Below are positions 46,001 to 58,560 of a DNA stretch of 64,000 bases, piece after piece (position 1 is the stretch's first letter; each line of letters opens with the position of its first letter). The stretch lies in NCBI RefSeq assembly GCF_000002425.4, contig NC_037273.1:1621906-1685905 (forward strand), written 5' to 3'. A model generated the notes under the pieces. The model saw only the letters and a program-made list of their open reading frames with translations, was not told the origin of the DNA and searched no databases. The DNA comes from Physcomitrium patens. Lineage: Eukaryota; Streptophyta; Bryopsida; Funariales; Funariaceae. The translations under genes were made by a program, and so were the position numbers.

Positions 46001-46420
46001 CTTAAATAACATTATTAGATGGATTGTTAAAAATGTATTCATGAGCAATATTTAGTAGTTACGATATTTTGATCATTCAATCTAGCCAAAGAAAAATCTT
46101 ATTATCAATACTAATGATGGCATCTATCATAATATTGAATCAAATAATTTTTATATTTATTGCTATTGTTCTTAAAAAGAGATATGTGATATTGTTCCCT
46201 AAAGTTATTTAAAAATTAGCTAGAATAATGTACAAGTCTAAGAGCTTAGTAATGGTTAGAGATATCACTATTACATTACAACATTTGTTAACAATCAATT
46301 GATGATCAATATCTTAAATCTACTCAAGTGCAATCTAGGATCCTATAAAGATACATTTTTGGAAGAAACAATACAATTGAGTTGAAAAAATAGAACTAAT
46401 ATTAGAATTGGTGGTCTTAT
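42105..46420. repeat. AT-rich repeat-derived region without recognisable genes
   Basis: Holds an A tract of about 37 at 43020-43056, another at about 43902-43929, TA-rich sequence at 43550-43680, and a degenerate repeat at 43960-44440. I found no readable retrotransposon domain. The minus ORF at 44596-44793 shows no family features. The region is probably several decayed elements. Confidence 0.5.
43960..44440. repeat. Degenerate tandem repeat, about 215 bp period
   Basis: Blocks near 44090-44180 and 44260-44350 align (gccccttcaaagatgagtaattgg with gccttttcaaaattgagtaatcc; tttatcaaaaattca with ttcaccaaaaattcg), and a weaker third copy precedes them near 43990. Origin unknown. Confidence 0.4.
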
Positions 46421-46424
46421 GATG

Positions 46425-46960
46425 TCATATTATATGAAGTCTATTTAAGAATGTAGTAGATATCTAATTGTGGAAGAAAAAATAAAGCTTGTAATAAGCT
46501 AATCTTAACAATTCTAATAAAATCTTTAAAAAATCAATTAAATTATAACAATTTTAATCAATTTTTAATTCAATCCAAAAGAAGTTTTAAGAATTTATAA
46601 AAAAAACCTAAAGAAATTATAAATTAATCAATTAATAGAAAATAGGAGGACTAGCAACTTCTTCTAACTATTAAATAATATTTATGTTTTTTTATAAATA
46701 ATATATATAAATATAAGGCCAATATAAATATTAAAATTAATAAATAATCCTTAATACTCAATAATAAGTAAGAATACTAAATCAACTAAAATAATTACCT
46801 CCAAGACTTACTAAGATTTTATTTTTATAACTAATATTCTATTTTTTTTATTTGTCTAAGGATTTTTATACTATTCAACATATATTATGATTTTAAGCAC
46901 TCTAAATACATCTTTTTTTCCTAAAACAATTAGTGAGTTGATTAATGACTCATAAAGATC
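46425..46960 (-). repeat. LTR relic, minus orientation
   Basis: Starts with the complement of the common LTR 3' end (gtcatattatatgaagtc). 46650-46960 is homologous to 12350-12660. Very AT-rich and old. Confidence 0.5.
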
Positions 46961-46997
46961 TAAAAAGTGGATCGCATTTGCTAATTTCTACATTTGA

Positions 46998-47001
<4 letters not shown>

Positions 47002-47030
<29 letters not shown>
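47002..47030. repeat. Poly-T tract
   Basis: About 29 T in a row, marking the end of the repeat-dense zone. Confidence 0.95.
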
Positions 47031-47530
47031 GTAAAGCATGTCTAAAATTTATTGGTATAGATTTCTATTGCTTAATATAGGTGAGGATTGTTTTAAATTT
47101 TTTAATGATATAAAATAGTCTTCTTTATCTTTTATCATAGCCAAATGATCTTCAAAGAGACTATTAAATACACTAACTTAGGATATTTTCAACTGCCATC
47201 AAAACTACTCATCTTCCTAATACTTGTTGATAAGGTTTTGTATTCCACCAAAAAACTTTGAATTCCTATATCTACCAAAATCATGTATTACTTGGTGTCT
47301 CTACTAATAATTTGGCAAGTTGTGATTGATGTCTTAGCCAATCAAGATTAACTAATGAAGCATGAGTTTTCAACACATAATAAGGCATACTTCCATTAAA
47401 AGTGGACATGAGTTCTCAACAAATTGCAACCTAGTGACGGCACAAGTTGGTTGTGAGATGAAAGTCATCCACAAGGTACATAATATGTACATGTATCAAG
47501 CAAATGGACAGGCCGTTGTGCTAGGCATTT

Positions 47531-49737
47531 TTAATATTAAAATAATATGAGGGAAACACCCCTGCTAGCCCTATAAGTTAGGCTCCTCTATGATCTTATT
47601 GGCTAGCACAATATTTGTGTTGAACCCATTTCTTATCCGTACACACATCCCAAACCCTATTGTCACAGTTACATGCAGACTGCTTCTTTTATATGATCAA
47701 CTTCGGTAAAACTATTTCTAAAAATATCAGTCAATTATATGCAGCACCTCTATCTTGGAATTTGATATTCACAAAACAAAAACCAATCGCAGTGAAATTT
47801 TCTCTTGTGTTACTAATTTCCACGACTAAGAATTAATTATACTACTGACTTGTCTACATTAAAAAACAGGTACTATGTTACGAATATACTCTGATATTTT
47901 AAAATAGCATTGAATGTTATTTGATGTAATCAATCAGTACTAATTCTGATTGGAATGTGCAGTTTGTTACCTTGCCTTTCACACCATGACATCACTGTAA
48001 TATAGGCTTCAGAAAACAATCATTCTGTGAACTGCAATGCTCCAACTCTTTATTCATTTTATTCTCTTTTTCTTTTTCGTTTTCTCTCTCTCTCCCTCAC
48101 TCTCATTTTTTTACCAATAATGCTGACAGTTGAAATTATAACTTCATTTGTTTACTTTTTTAATTCTCTATGTAAATGATGTGCAGAAATGTAACATACG
48201 ATTTTAAAAAGACATAGACCTTGGCTGTTTCATTGTCGAATACAATTTGGATTCAAGAGAATAAAGACGTGAAAAGTTGGCTTTCTGCATCAGCCAACAT
48301 GCTTAGAGAGTTGAAAGCAAAATATATTTGTTGACAGTGTGTGCCGTTGGGGAGTAAGAGCAGGCTGGATCTCGGTGAAGAAAGACTCAATCAGTGTGGG
48401 TGGTCTAATTCAGTGACTTCTCCATGATAGGCTCATGAATGTGGCGGTGTCTCAAAAGCATCCACTCTGACATTCCTTGACTAGTTGGTTTCTTCACAAA
48501 AACGACCCAATTTAAGGCGGGGCGTCCTCCCAAGCCCACTTGCGTTGCCGATGCAATCTTCGGGCGCAAAAGAAGGGCCCTTCCTCTTCGTTTTCTTCTT
48601 AAAAAACCGTGATGGATATAAACAAGGGGCGCCATTTGGGTTCGCAGAGGCGAACTGTCAACATTTAGGTTCACATCGGCAATGAGCATGCTTTGTGGGA
48701 CGACGTGTCCGTTTGTCAAGTCTTGAAGTAGAAAAGTTATGGAATGTCGATTTCTGTTGATGTTTTACGACTCCGTGGTCACCAATCCAATTCACTTATT
48801 CATTACTTATTTTTTACCTGCAATTTTTGTTTCCTCCGATACCCTGGTCTACAAATTTTAGAGATGTACAGTAATTAGAGCATTTCATGTCGTGTTGGAA
48901 TGAAGAGCGGTCTTCGTTTCAGATACGTTATTTTCCTACTTTATTCATGTTACTGACCTTGAATAGGTCCGTCGTGGAATGTGAGGGATCAACAAGTTCA
49001 GCAATCCGCGGTGCCTTTAAACCTACCAGCGTTGAATCTTACACGCATCTGAAGACTGATATCGGGGAGGGGGTGGTATCAATGCCGTAGAATATACGAA
49101 TCCTTTCACGCCCCGCAAATGTATAAAACTATCAAACCGGAATCATGACCCCCTCCCCCACCAGTTTACTTCATCATTTGAAAGTAAACTTTTTTTATTT
49201 TTTGCAATCAATCAGAAGAGGCGAGCGTCGAAGTGGCAGGTAACACAAGGTGGCGTCGCCCCACCTGTTCTGCATGCAGAGCCTGCCATGCATCTTATCA
49301 CTGTGTACATCATCACAAATCTGACTCGATCCTCGTTAAAATATTTACTGTACTCTAGTGTTCTGAGATGCTTTATCTCATACCGAGCGCCTTAAAGATG
49401 AGTGCGCATCGGACAGTGCTGAAACACGACGGATCGACACAATATTTCGATGCTGCACTCGAAGTTTGTCTCGGAAACGTAGCATTTCACCCAGTCGCCT
49501 GAACTCTTGCAAGATTTTTGGCATCGAGCAACTATCCACGCAGGCCTTACTCAACTGTGTGTGTGACTGTTTTGAATCCCCTTCTGCGGTGACACGGGAG
49601 ACCAAAAGAGTGCAATCTCTGCTTTCACGATGATTCCCTTGACTGATACAAAACTTGAGGCGATGACTGTGTGCCGAATCCCGCAGTGAGACCCGTTGCG
49701 AGAGCCTCGTTGGAGATTGCTGTTAAGCTGCTGGATC
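47531..49737. other. GC-richer intergenic stretch, no recognised gene
   Basis: Base composition rises here and retrotransposon similarity ends. A CT-rich run at about 48058-48108 resembles plant promoter or leader sequence. Short ORFs (48405-48719 minus, 49378-49605 minus, 49551-49739 minus) show no family motif and may be chance. An unrecognised noncoding transcript or gene end is possible. Confidence 0.4.
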
Positions 49738-49851
49738 ATGGCGTCAAATAACTGGAATCAGGGAGGGTTATCGTTCGTGTCTCAGGTTCCTTCTTCATCG
49801 GCAAGTGAACGAAATCCAGAAGCTAGGATCGACAGACTCTCTGGATTTTGA
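49738..49851 (+). CDS. Short unrecognised ORF, possible first exon or upstream ORF
   Basis: Reads 37 aa (MASNNWNQGGLSFVSQVP, then SSSASERNPEARIDRLSGF) in a GC-rich patch (49.3-50.1 kb). Composition is protein-like, but there is no recognised domain, no clear splice donor in frame, and AT-rich DNA follows. It could be an upstream ORF, a first exon or chance. Confidence 0.2.
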   Translation: MASNNWNQGGLSFVSQVPSSSASERNPEARIDRLSGF

Positions 49852-50169
49852 TGCTGCAAGTTGCTGCCGCGTAGAGGTGGCTTCTTCACCTCGAAATCGT
49901 GGGTTGAGCTCTTGCCGAACGCCGCAACAGATCTGTCAACGGCAGTCTGCGAGAACGAGTGAATGCTCCCCGCATTGCATCGTGTCGAACGTCTGCGGGC
50001 ATAGGTCCCTCGTGAAGCCCTCGGTCATGGGTTCGGCTGCTCGCTTTCGTGACCCACACTCGTCATATGCAGGAAATGTGGTACCAATGTCAACTCCCCA
50101 AAATTTTAGAATCGAAATTTCAATAAATGATAAAGGAATCCATATTTGTGCTGATAATCTTCACTTCTA

Positions 50170-50219
50170 AATTTATAAATTTATCATGGATAAATATGGG
50201 CAAGTAAAAGTACATCAAG

Positions 50220-50251
<32 letters not shown>

Positions 50252-50767
50252 TAGTATTGTTTATAATGATTACGTAGGTTAGTTGATTACATAAGTTGAT
50301 AATGATTTAATTGAGCTTTTGAATGTAAAATATGGTAAATTCAATAAAATAATAAATACAGAGTAGAGATATTTTGATACCCTCATTGTTATTTTGGTAT
50401 CTCTTAAAGTTTTTCATAGGTTTTCTTAAGATTATGAAATATTTTGTCATCACCAGACACATTTTAATTGAATAATAAAATGTATATCCAATAAAATTTT
50501 AATATAAAAAAATACATGATATCAAAATTTTGATACAAAAAAATTGCATTCAATTATTTAAAATATTAAAAACTACCTTTTTAAGCTAAAAAAAAACACA
50601 TGTATAAAAAGTAGTATGTACTATTAAGTGATTAAGTTAGTATAGCACATCAACTATTAAAACCGATATTGCTATTTCAATTTGGTATAATAATAATGCT
50701 ATATTATATTTTAAGATATCATTCTGCAACAAGGTCTTACCATAAAAATATTTTAATTTTTATTTGC

Positions 50768-50805
<38 letters not shown>

Positions 50806-52300
50806 GATTGCTGTTTGTCCACAAAAATTACTGATTGGCTGAGGGTATTAGAACCATTTAAAATATGTGATTGGCACATATTAGTTATGACCACCATATG
50901 AAATTAGTGATTCAACATGCACTCAAATTTCATCATTTGTTTGAAACCAATCCAAATAAGTGTGCTTGCAAAATTTCACCATATAAAGACAATCAGCCCT
51001 CACAAAGAGATGATTATTGCTCACAGGAACACAAATTTTTACATTAGTGATGTTTATAGTCCGAGCATAGTCTCACTCTGTCCCCACCATCCCCCGATCA
51101 CAAAGAGCACAAAAGTACAAAACAAAACAAATGAAATCAAACTAAAATCTGGACTCTGATTTACTTCAGCCCATTGCAAACGACGCTGACAATCATTTAA
51201 CTTGCTAAATGGGTTTTCTTTGTTATACCAAGAAAAAATGTTTTAAACCGTATAAGAAATATAAATATTAAATGCATGTTCTGATTTTAATGTGGTTAGA
51301 CATTAGGACAATAATCTCTAAAATTCATAACATATATATATCCACTATTTTATATCATACACATTTAAATTATCTACATGAAAACTTATTTGGATTAAAT
51401 TAGTTACTTTGTAAAAATAAAAAAACTTTTGATTGCATCTAATAAATTTAATGGAAGAAATTTTAAACCAAATCAAGATTATATATATATATATATATAT
51501 ATCAAGAAAAACAAAAATTCATTCTATTTAAACCAAATTGGACTTAATATTTTGAATGTCATGATTTTTTTTTTATATTCATAATAATGTTTAGGATTTA
51601 ATTACTATATTAATAAACTTAAATTTATCATTAAGCTAAAAAAATAATATAAGAATTAAAATATGATTGTGATTTTGATTTAAATAGTAATAAGAGTTGA
51701 TTCTAAGACACACAAATGTGCAAAGGTTACCATTATCTCTTTGATAACACTAATATAAAAATATCACATAAGTTGTGGTTAGAAATCAAAATTTCATAAC
51801 TTTTGGTTAAAATATAGTATATTTTTATAATTTAAAGTAGTACTTTTTCATTATATTACACAAATTTAGTGCTACTAGTATCTTTTTTGTATATATATAT
51901 ATATTCATACATTTATTTATCTTAATATAAAATAATATTTTAATTTTTATTACAAACTAATAATTTATGTATAATTAGATTTTAAAAAATAAAAATATTT
52001 ATAGAATTTTATTTATTTATTAACTGATTTTTTATATTTTGAAAAGTTTATCAATAAAGTTATATAAAAATTCATCTAGTTTTACAAGTGTCATTGTCCA
52101 AGTTTCAATTATCACTCACTCAACAGAATAAGTCATAGAACATCATCAATATCAAAATTTGAGATTTAAACAAATAATTAGTCGAAACTATAGGATGGGT
52201 ACCAAGATCAATCTTTCAATTGCAACCGCTTATCAACTAGACCTAAATCCAACCTGGCATGAATATTGTCCAAATGATCTCAGTTTTAAGATATAATCCT
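50170..52300. other. AT-rich intergenic region with TA microsatellites
   Basis: Contains TA runs at about 50219-50246, 50768-50803, 51480-51502 and 51892-51902. No gene or retrotransposon domain seen; the plus ORF at 50917-51159 has no features of a gene. Confidence 0.6.
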
Positions 52301-53320
52301 CACAATTAATCAGTAGAGGGAAACATCCAAACTCCCAAGTCAAATTCCTAATAGAAAACTTGAAGATGAAAGAGGAAACATAACGGAGAACATCAAACTA
52401 AAGGGAGAGGAAACAAACAGCCTCGTTCAAAGTAAAGAGATGAGAAGCAACAGCTCAAACGATGAAAAGAATGAGAGGGCCAGTTCGTCGCAAAACGCTC
52501 GCTGAAGGCCCATTCAGGGACACTAATAAAGCAACAACATTACTAATATTGCTCATCGGAGTGCCAAATGGGACTGTGAAGAAAAAGTAATTAGCCCCAA
52601 GGGAACCCTGGTGCCATATTTAGACACTGGAATGTGCGAAGAGGTCCACCGGTTCGGCGTTCGCCAAAAGCATGCTTTCGTAGGCACAAGTCAAATCCTG
52701 CGAGCAGCTCCCACCTTCTAAAATTTCTCTGATCCAGTTCTATCCACTAGCCTCGATCTAGGCTCGCCTGCTTTAGCCCCATCCAGACATAGTCTTGCCG
52801 TTGCGGTGATGCGTTGAAGGGGTCGCTCGCCTCGTCGGATCGACGACGACACCTTCAAGATATGTATCAAAATCCTGCTCGTCGCGAGCACCTCGAAACA
52901 TGTAAGAGAACTGCAGTCGTCGTGCAGAATCACGTCGATATGTACCTCGCCTCGCAGCTATGAGTGCAGTCGCCGGAAAATGAACTCGCCCAAAGGGAGG
53001 AACAGTGTAAAGAACTGTGCAAGACGAGTGACGAACTTGTTTTTGAATTGACGGTATTCATCGGCGCAGCAACGTGAAGATACTCATCGGATCTGGGAAG
53101 TATTGATCTAGATGGTGATGTGAAGGGGGTCTGGGTGGGACGGGTCACGGTGAAAGCACATGCAGAGAAGCGAGACACATGTCGGGGAAGGACGATCTCC
53201 GCAGCGTTAAAATAAGCAAAAGAAATAGAGAGTCTGGGTGGGATTCGAATACGCAGTAGTAGAAAAGTCCCATTCCAGGGGAGGGTGAAGATGAAGGGAT
53301 GCGGGAACAGGTGGGACTGG
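52301..53320. other. Upstream region of the sugar transporter gene
   Basis: GC content rises towards the transporter. Overlapping short minus-strand ORFs (52718-53384) have arginine/serine-rich, chance-like composition. I see no recognisable gene, and this is likely promoter-proximal DNA. Confidence 0.4.
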
Positions 53321-53330
53321 CGGTGCTAGC

Positions 53331-53336
53331 CACGTG
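53331..53336 (+). promoter_or_regulatory. G-box near the presumed transporter promoter
   Basis: CACGTG in the context gcCACGTGtg, about 60 bp upstream of a CT-rich run (cttctctctccctctcg, about 53418-53436) of the kind found at plant transcription starts. G-boxes bind bZIP/bHLH factors that respond to light, sugar and stress. Function is inferred. Confidence 0.3.
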
Positions 53337-53419
53337 TGCCGGGTCTTCTTCGCTGTAAGGAGCAACCACCGCGGCCCACGACATTACAAGACAGACTCCG
53401 GTCCAAGAGACGCACTTCT

Positions 53420-54839
53420 CTCTCCCTCTCGAACGTCCAATTCCGTTTCAGAGCCCTGATCTCGTACCAGCAGCGTGGAGATCGCATTTGGCTGCGATCC
53501 AGGAGGTCGATCGGTGAGCGGCTGCCTGGAGTGGTGGAGGTGGTGTGAGCTCGTTCGATGAGTTTGGGCGTCGATCCAGGCTTGCAGGAGTTCGATCCAG
53601 AGATGTTGGTGTTGGTGGGTGGGGCTGATTCAGTGTAGGTCCCGGCAGTTGCATCGGGCATCGAGGAATGAGTGTAGAATTGGGATTTCTTGTGGGAGGT
53701 GTCAGGGTAGGGTGGACAAGTTGACTGTAGCGGTTTTTTTAGAATCGTGCTGGGGTGGATGCACGGGGCTTCCGAGCAAGGGGGATGCTTTTTTAGAGCA
53801 GTCCCGTAGACTTCGCCTGGTTTCGTTGAATACGGGTGGGTTTCAGACCGAGCGAGAGCGAGAGAGAGAGTTTGGAGCGTGTGCTTGCTGCTTGTGGAAG
53901 TGATTTGTTGAGATCCCTCACGACGTTCTGCCTTGATTTCGACTCGCCATTTGATTGGGCGTATTAGAATCTATGTGTAGGCTTGAAGGTTGTGTGTATT
54001 GCTCTGATTTAGGAGGAGATGTGATACAACCTTAATGTCGACGGGCGCGCAAGAGGTGCAGTTGTACCTGCTCATATCCTCGTTCCGTCTGTTTGTGTGG
54101 ACTTTCATACACTTGTGCGGATACTGTACATAGTCTTCGTGGGTGACCTTCTCGGTGATCGCTTTCATCACCCGTCCTTTCCCCGTGGCTATGGATAGAA
54201 TGCTCGCTTCAATACACTATTGAACCCATTTTCTCCATCCTTTCATCGTCTCACTTCTTCTGCTAGATCTAGATTTACAACTCATGCAACTTGAAGAGGT
54301 GGAACCAATCGTCTTGCGGTGCTGAATCAGGTGACTGTCTATTTCTGTGTCACGCACACTAGAGCCTCTACAATTTTGTTCTGGTAGATGTTCTGCTACT
54401 GTAGCATGTGGGCTTGCCTAAACACATTTCGGTTCTTGTTGTAATGCATGTATTCGAGTAATTTCAGTGGGAGCCATATTTTTGAACCATTCCAGTTTCT
54501 TACTCAGTACGAAACTGAACATTGTATGGCATCCGGGGCTGTGATGCCACGGGCTATATTGAGATAGTACAGATATATTCGAGATTGAAGAGACTTGTGG
54601 TTCCTGAAATGGCCACAGATTCATACCTAGCTCTATAACATAGATAGATCACTCTCCTAGCGGACTACTCTCATTTATAGTGATCGCATTGAGTTTTACA
54701 ACGTAGCAAAGTCCTTTTGCAGCAAATCCAGGAAAAACTACATGAAATATCGGCTTATGCCCTATTCCCACCTGTGCTGACGAGATTGTTACAATTTGAA
54801 GGTGTGTATATTGTCAATACTATCAACACAGCAAGAAAA
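53420..54839 (+). other. Probable long 5' leader of the transporter gene
   Basis: GC-rich sequence downstream of a CT-rich presumed start. A splice-acceptor-like run ctttgcag precedes 54723, so a leader intron is likely. An in-frame ATG at 54717 lies 41 codons upstream of the ATG that fits the family; with a leader intron ending at 54722 that upstream ATG would be spliced out. Short ORFs in the leader may act as upstream ORFs. Exact transcript start is unknown. Confidence 0.4.
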
Positions 54840-57800
54840 ATGAGGTTTAATGTAAAAGGAGCAACCGGCGCTGCAGCTGTTGCTGCCATAGGAAATTTTC
54901 TTCAAGGCTGGGATGGTGGCGCCATAGCTGGTAAGAACCCTTTCCTTTTAATATATGTAAAACACGGGGCATATGTCATGCGGTTCACAACCTCAATTTT
55001 TCATGATTGTCGATGTTTTGGTTTATGTAATCATGTAGAAATTGCTGTGCATATGCAGGAGCGCTTCTTTTCCTTAAGCCCGAGTTTCATTTAGAAGCAA
55101 CTCCTGTACTGGAGGGTTTGGTGGTTGCCTCTACACTCTTAGGCGCTGTAGTCAGTGTAAGCTTGGCCGGCCCAGCTGCAGACTGGTTAGGTCGGAGATT
55201 CATCCTATGTATATCCAGTGTGTTGTATTCTATAGCAGCATCGATTATGCTGTGGTCTCCGAACGTGCACGTGCTGATCCTGAGCCGGGTCATAGTGGGG
55301 TTAGCCGTTGGATTGGCATCAACAATTTCACCAATTTTGATATCAGAGTCTGCACCAGCCGAAATGCGTGGCCGACTTGGAACGCTTCCCCAGCTCTTGG
55401 GATCCCTAGGGCTTTTCTTGGCCTATGCAATGGACTTCTACTTGTCACTGCAAGTCAATCCCAACTGGAGGATCATGCTGGGCGCTTTGGGTGTACCCTC
55501 TTTAATCTACTTTTTGTTCTGTCTCTTTGTTCTGTCGGAGTCTCCTCGGTGGCTCGTAAGCAAGGGACGCATGTACGAAGCAAAAGTGGTGCTGCAAAAT
55601 CTCCGTAATCAAGAGGACGTGTCAGGTTTGTTAAGCTTTCCCCCAACTTGTGAAGTTTTGCGAATCATTTCACAACTGTAATGGTAAAACGAAACACATG
55701 CACATGTTCTGACCAAACGTTGTTCTCGTCTCTGTGCAGCCGAGCTCGCATTGCTGGTCGAGGGTCTAGGGGTTGTCACCGAATCCCGCCTCGAGGAATG
55801 GCTTATCAAACCAGCTGGCGGAGACGAATATGAGCATTATATGGAAGACAACTTGATAAAGCTATTCGCTGCTGACGAAGGTGTTAGTTGGGTGGCTACT
55901 CCCATTGTCGATGACTGGGGTCATGGCGGACTAGCGCGGACCGGCAGTCATGATTTCCAGAGCGTACTTCCAAAGTTAGATACAACAGTTGCATTGTTGG
56001 GGAATTTCCAGATGAATAACTATGATTATATGACCTCACGGGATGTCTATGACGATGAATACAAACACGATCGGCGGTGGGACGAAGAAGCTCCTAGGAC
56101 GCCGAGGTATGGAGCGCAGGGCTATTACTCTGAAACTGACATGGGTATGGTGGAGAGCCGGGATAATGATGACTCGTTGCAGCTTCCGCTTATCGGCGGT
56201 AGTGCCTATGGAACTGGCAGATATGGCAATCTTACTCCACGCAGCCGGTACGTGCAATCAGTTCGTTTTCCAAGAGCATGTACTTCGCTTCTAACAGTGA
56301 CTAGAGTATCGCTTGATCTTTTCTTCCACCTGGTTTTGATAGTTTTGATTAATTCTCTCTGCAGGCTGGCATACGGTTTCTTCGCTCCTACAATGTCGAG
56401 GCAAAGCTCAACAAGAAGCACATACGACGATACAATTGCAGAGGCTCTAGGAACTGTAGGTGTAGGAGGAGGTTGGCAGCTAGCATGGCAGAGGGATGGC
56501 GAAGATGGTTCACTGAGGAGGGTGTTTTTGAAAAGTGAAGCTGGTGATTTGTCCAATATAACTACGCATGCGCTGTCTGGGTATGGAATAGGTGGTGATT
56601 GTGAATCGTTTCCGGTAAATCCCTTCTGCCAACCTTTTGCACTTATTTTCTCATGTTGATTGAATTGATGAATCTTCAGTTATACTTACTTTATTTGTGA
56701 GTCCTTCACTTATCAAGTATGAGTCTTCAAATCAGAACTGATCGAACAAGAACACAGATCGGGGCCTTATTTTCCTCAATTGAACTTCACCATTGGAAGC
56801 AACACTGAACTTTATCCCTAGGGATCTAAGTAGCAGCAGTACTGATAGTTGTATACGTTTCAGGCTGCTGTGCTCGTGGCAAAAACGGCCCTTAACCCTG
56901 AGCTGCTAAAAGAGCATCCAGTGGGACCTGCCATGCTCAATCCTGCTGAGATTGCCAAGCACGGAAGTTCACGTTCATACTTGAAGCAAGCCGGCGTTCG
57001 TCGTGCACTTATTGTTGGAGTAGGCCTTCAAATATTGCAGCAGGTGCGTTTTTCGATCGTTTGAAATCTTTGATCCTGAAGCCTTTCATTGGCTACTTGT
57101 GTGTTTCTAACATCAAACGCACAAGGAATTTTGAGCTAATCATTGTGACAGTATCGCCTGGTTTATACAGATTTGCAACAAACTTTATTTGTTTACTTAT
57201 TTCTTGCAAATGCAGGTTAGCGGTATCAGTGCTGTCCTATATTTCACTCCTCAAATTCTGATGGAATTGGGAACTGGAGCCTTGCTTGCAAAAATTGGAA
57301 TTGAAGGTGAATCGGCTTCTATTTTGGCAAGTGGCGTCACATGCTTACTCATGCTGCCATGCATTTTGATAGCAATGCGGCATGTGGACTCATCAGGCCG
57401 CAGGTGTGTAATGTTGCTTTTGCTTTGCCAATTTGAAGTGTGATCCTGTTCCAAATTTCAGTTCCGAGCTCCAAGTCGAGAAGGAACTGAAAATGTGAAT
57501 AATCTATCTGTATACTTTCGTCAACAGTTTATTCGTTTTCTTTTATGTTAGATTGTTTCCTCTGTAGAAATCCTGACCTGGTTTGGTATGGACATTATGG
57601 TGATTTATTTTGTACCCAACAATTGCCGAGTAAACAGTTCATATTTAATATTTAATATTTAAACAGTTCATATTTCGAATTTGCGTGGCTTGTGCGTGCG
57701 CAGGCAATTGCTGTTGGCAACGATTCCAATTCTTATCATCTCTCTTGTAGCTCTTGTACTGGCTAATATGTTCCTCCCCACAGGCCTAATGGCTTCAGCT

Positions 57801-58350
57801 ATTTCGTTTATATTTGTCACCATCTTCATCTGCTCCTTCGTTGCAGGTAACGTAGTCTACTGTTTCCCTTTTCTAAGTTACGTTTCGTAGTCTATCCCCG
57901 GCTCAGTATTTTATGTGGCGAGTATCCAACAACTCATCATTCGTCTGCACATTTGCATCATTTTCAATGATTTGAAGCCCGTTTTTCACGAAATTCTGCC
58001 TCAGGAAATGCTGATCTGTACAACTTGTCTTGATCTCAGGATTTGGTCCTGTTCCCAACATCCTGTGCTCCGAAGTTTTTCCAACAAGCGTTCGTGGCGT
58101 TTGCATCGGCATCTGCGCTGCTGCCATGTGGTGCAGCAATATTCTTGTAACATACTCTTTCCCTCTTGTCAGTAAGCAAATAGGCCTCGCGGGAGTGTTC
58201 AGTCTTCTGTCTGTTGCCACTGTAGCTGCTTGGATCTTTGTATTTCTGAAAGTTCCAGAAACCAAGGGTCTTCCTCTAGAAATCATCTCGGAGTTCTTTG
58301 CAGTTGCCCCCTACAAAAAGGAAAAAGACAAGAATCTAGAGTACTTCTAG
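54840..58350 (+). CDS. Tonoplast monosaccharide transporter-like sugar porter
   Basis: Major-facilitator sugar/proton antiporter of the plant TMT/TST family, expected to load hexoses or sucrose into the vacuole. Predicted coding exons, all GT-AG and phase-consistent: 54840-54930, 55059-55625, 55740-56247, 56365-56614, 56864-57043, 57216-57403, 57704-57846, 58040-58350; 745 aa, normal for the family. Six membrane spans come first (AIGNFLQGWDGGAIAG in span 1, DWLGRR at 72-77, SESPRWL at 190-196). A long cytosolic loop (about 220-500), the hallmark of TMT/TST, carries ADEGVSWVATPI and GGWQLAW. Six more spans follow (QQVSGISAVLYFTPQIL at 531-547, GRR, GFGPVPNILCSEVFPTSVRG, PETKG at 715-719). Asp25 of the GWD motif is kept. 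Ser537 stands where family members have Asn (GIN). The start was chosen because it places span 1 as in relatives. Confidence 0.93.
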
Positions 58351-58560
58351 ACGTGTTCACTAGGAGGGTTGTAGCCCCAAACTCTTCACATCGATGCTAA
58401 TTTTCAATTACAGGTACACCAAAGAGCACACTGATACTGAAAACAGAAGAGTGCATACAGAAGTGGGCTGCTTTAAACACGATAATAGGCAGGATATGTA
58501 ATAATGTAACGTGACTAAATCTCAAGCAAAAATGTATATTTCAAGAGTTCGAAAGGTGTT
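58351..58560 (+). other. Probable 3' UTR of the transporter
   Basis: Follows the stop codon. Contains TGTAA-type and AATAAT-like motifs near 58498-58512 that could direct polyadenylation. The exact end is not visible. Confidence 0.35.

Noticed and set aside
50917-51159. 80-codon ORF in the AT-rich intergenic region
   Set aside because: No recognisable motif and chance-like composition; surrounded by microsatellites.
55207-55608. 133-codon ORF overlapping transporter exon 2
   Set aside because: Alternative frame of an exon whose correct frame matches the sugar porter family throughout.
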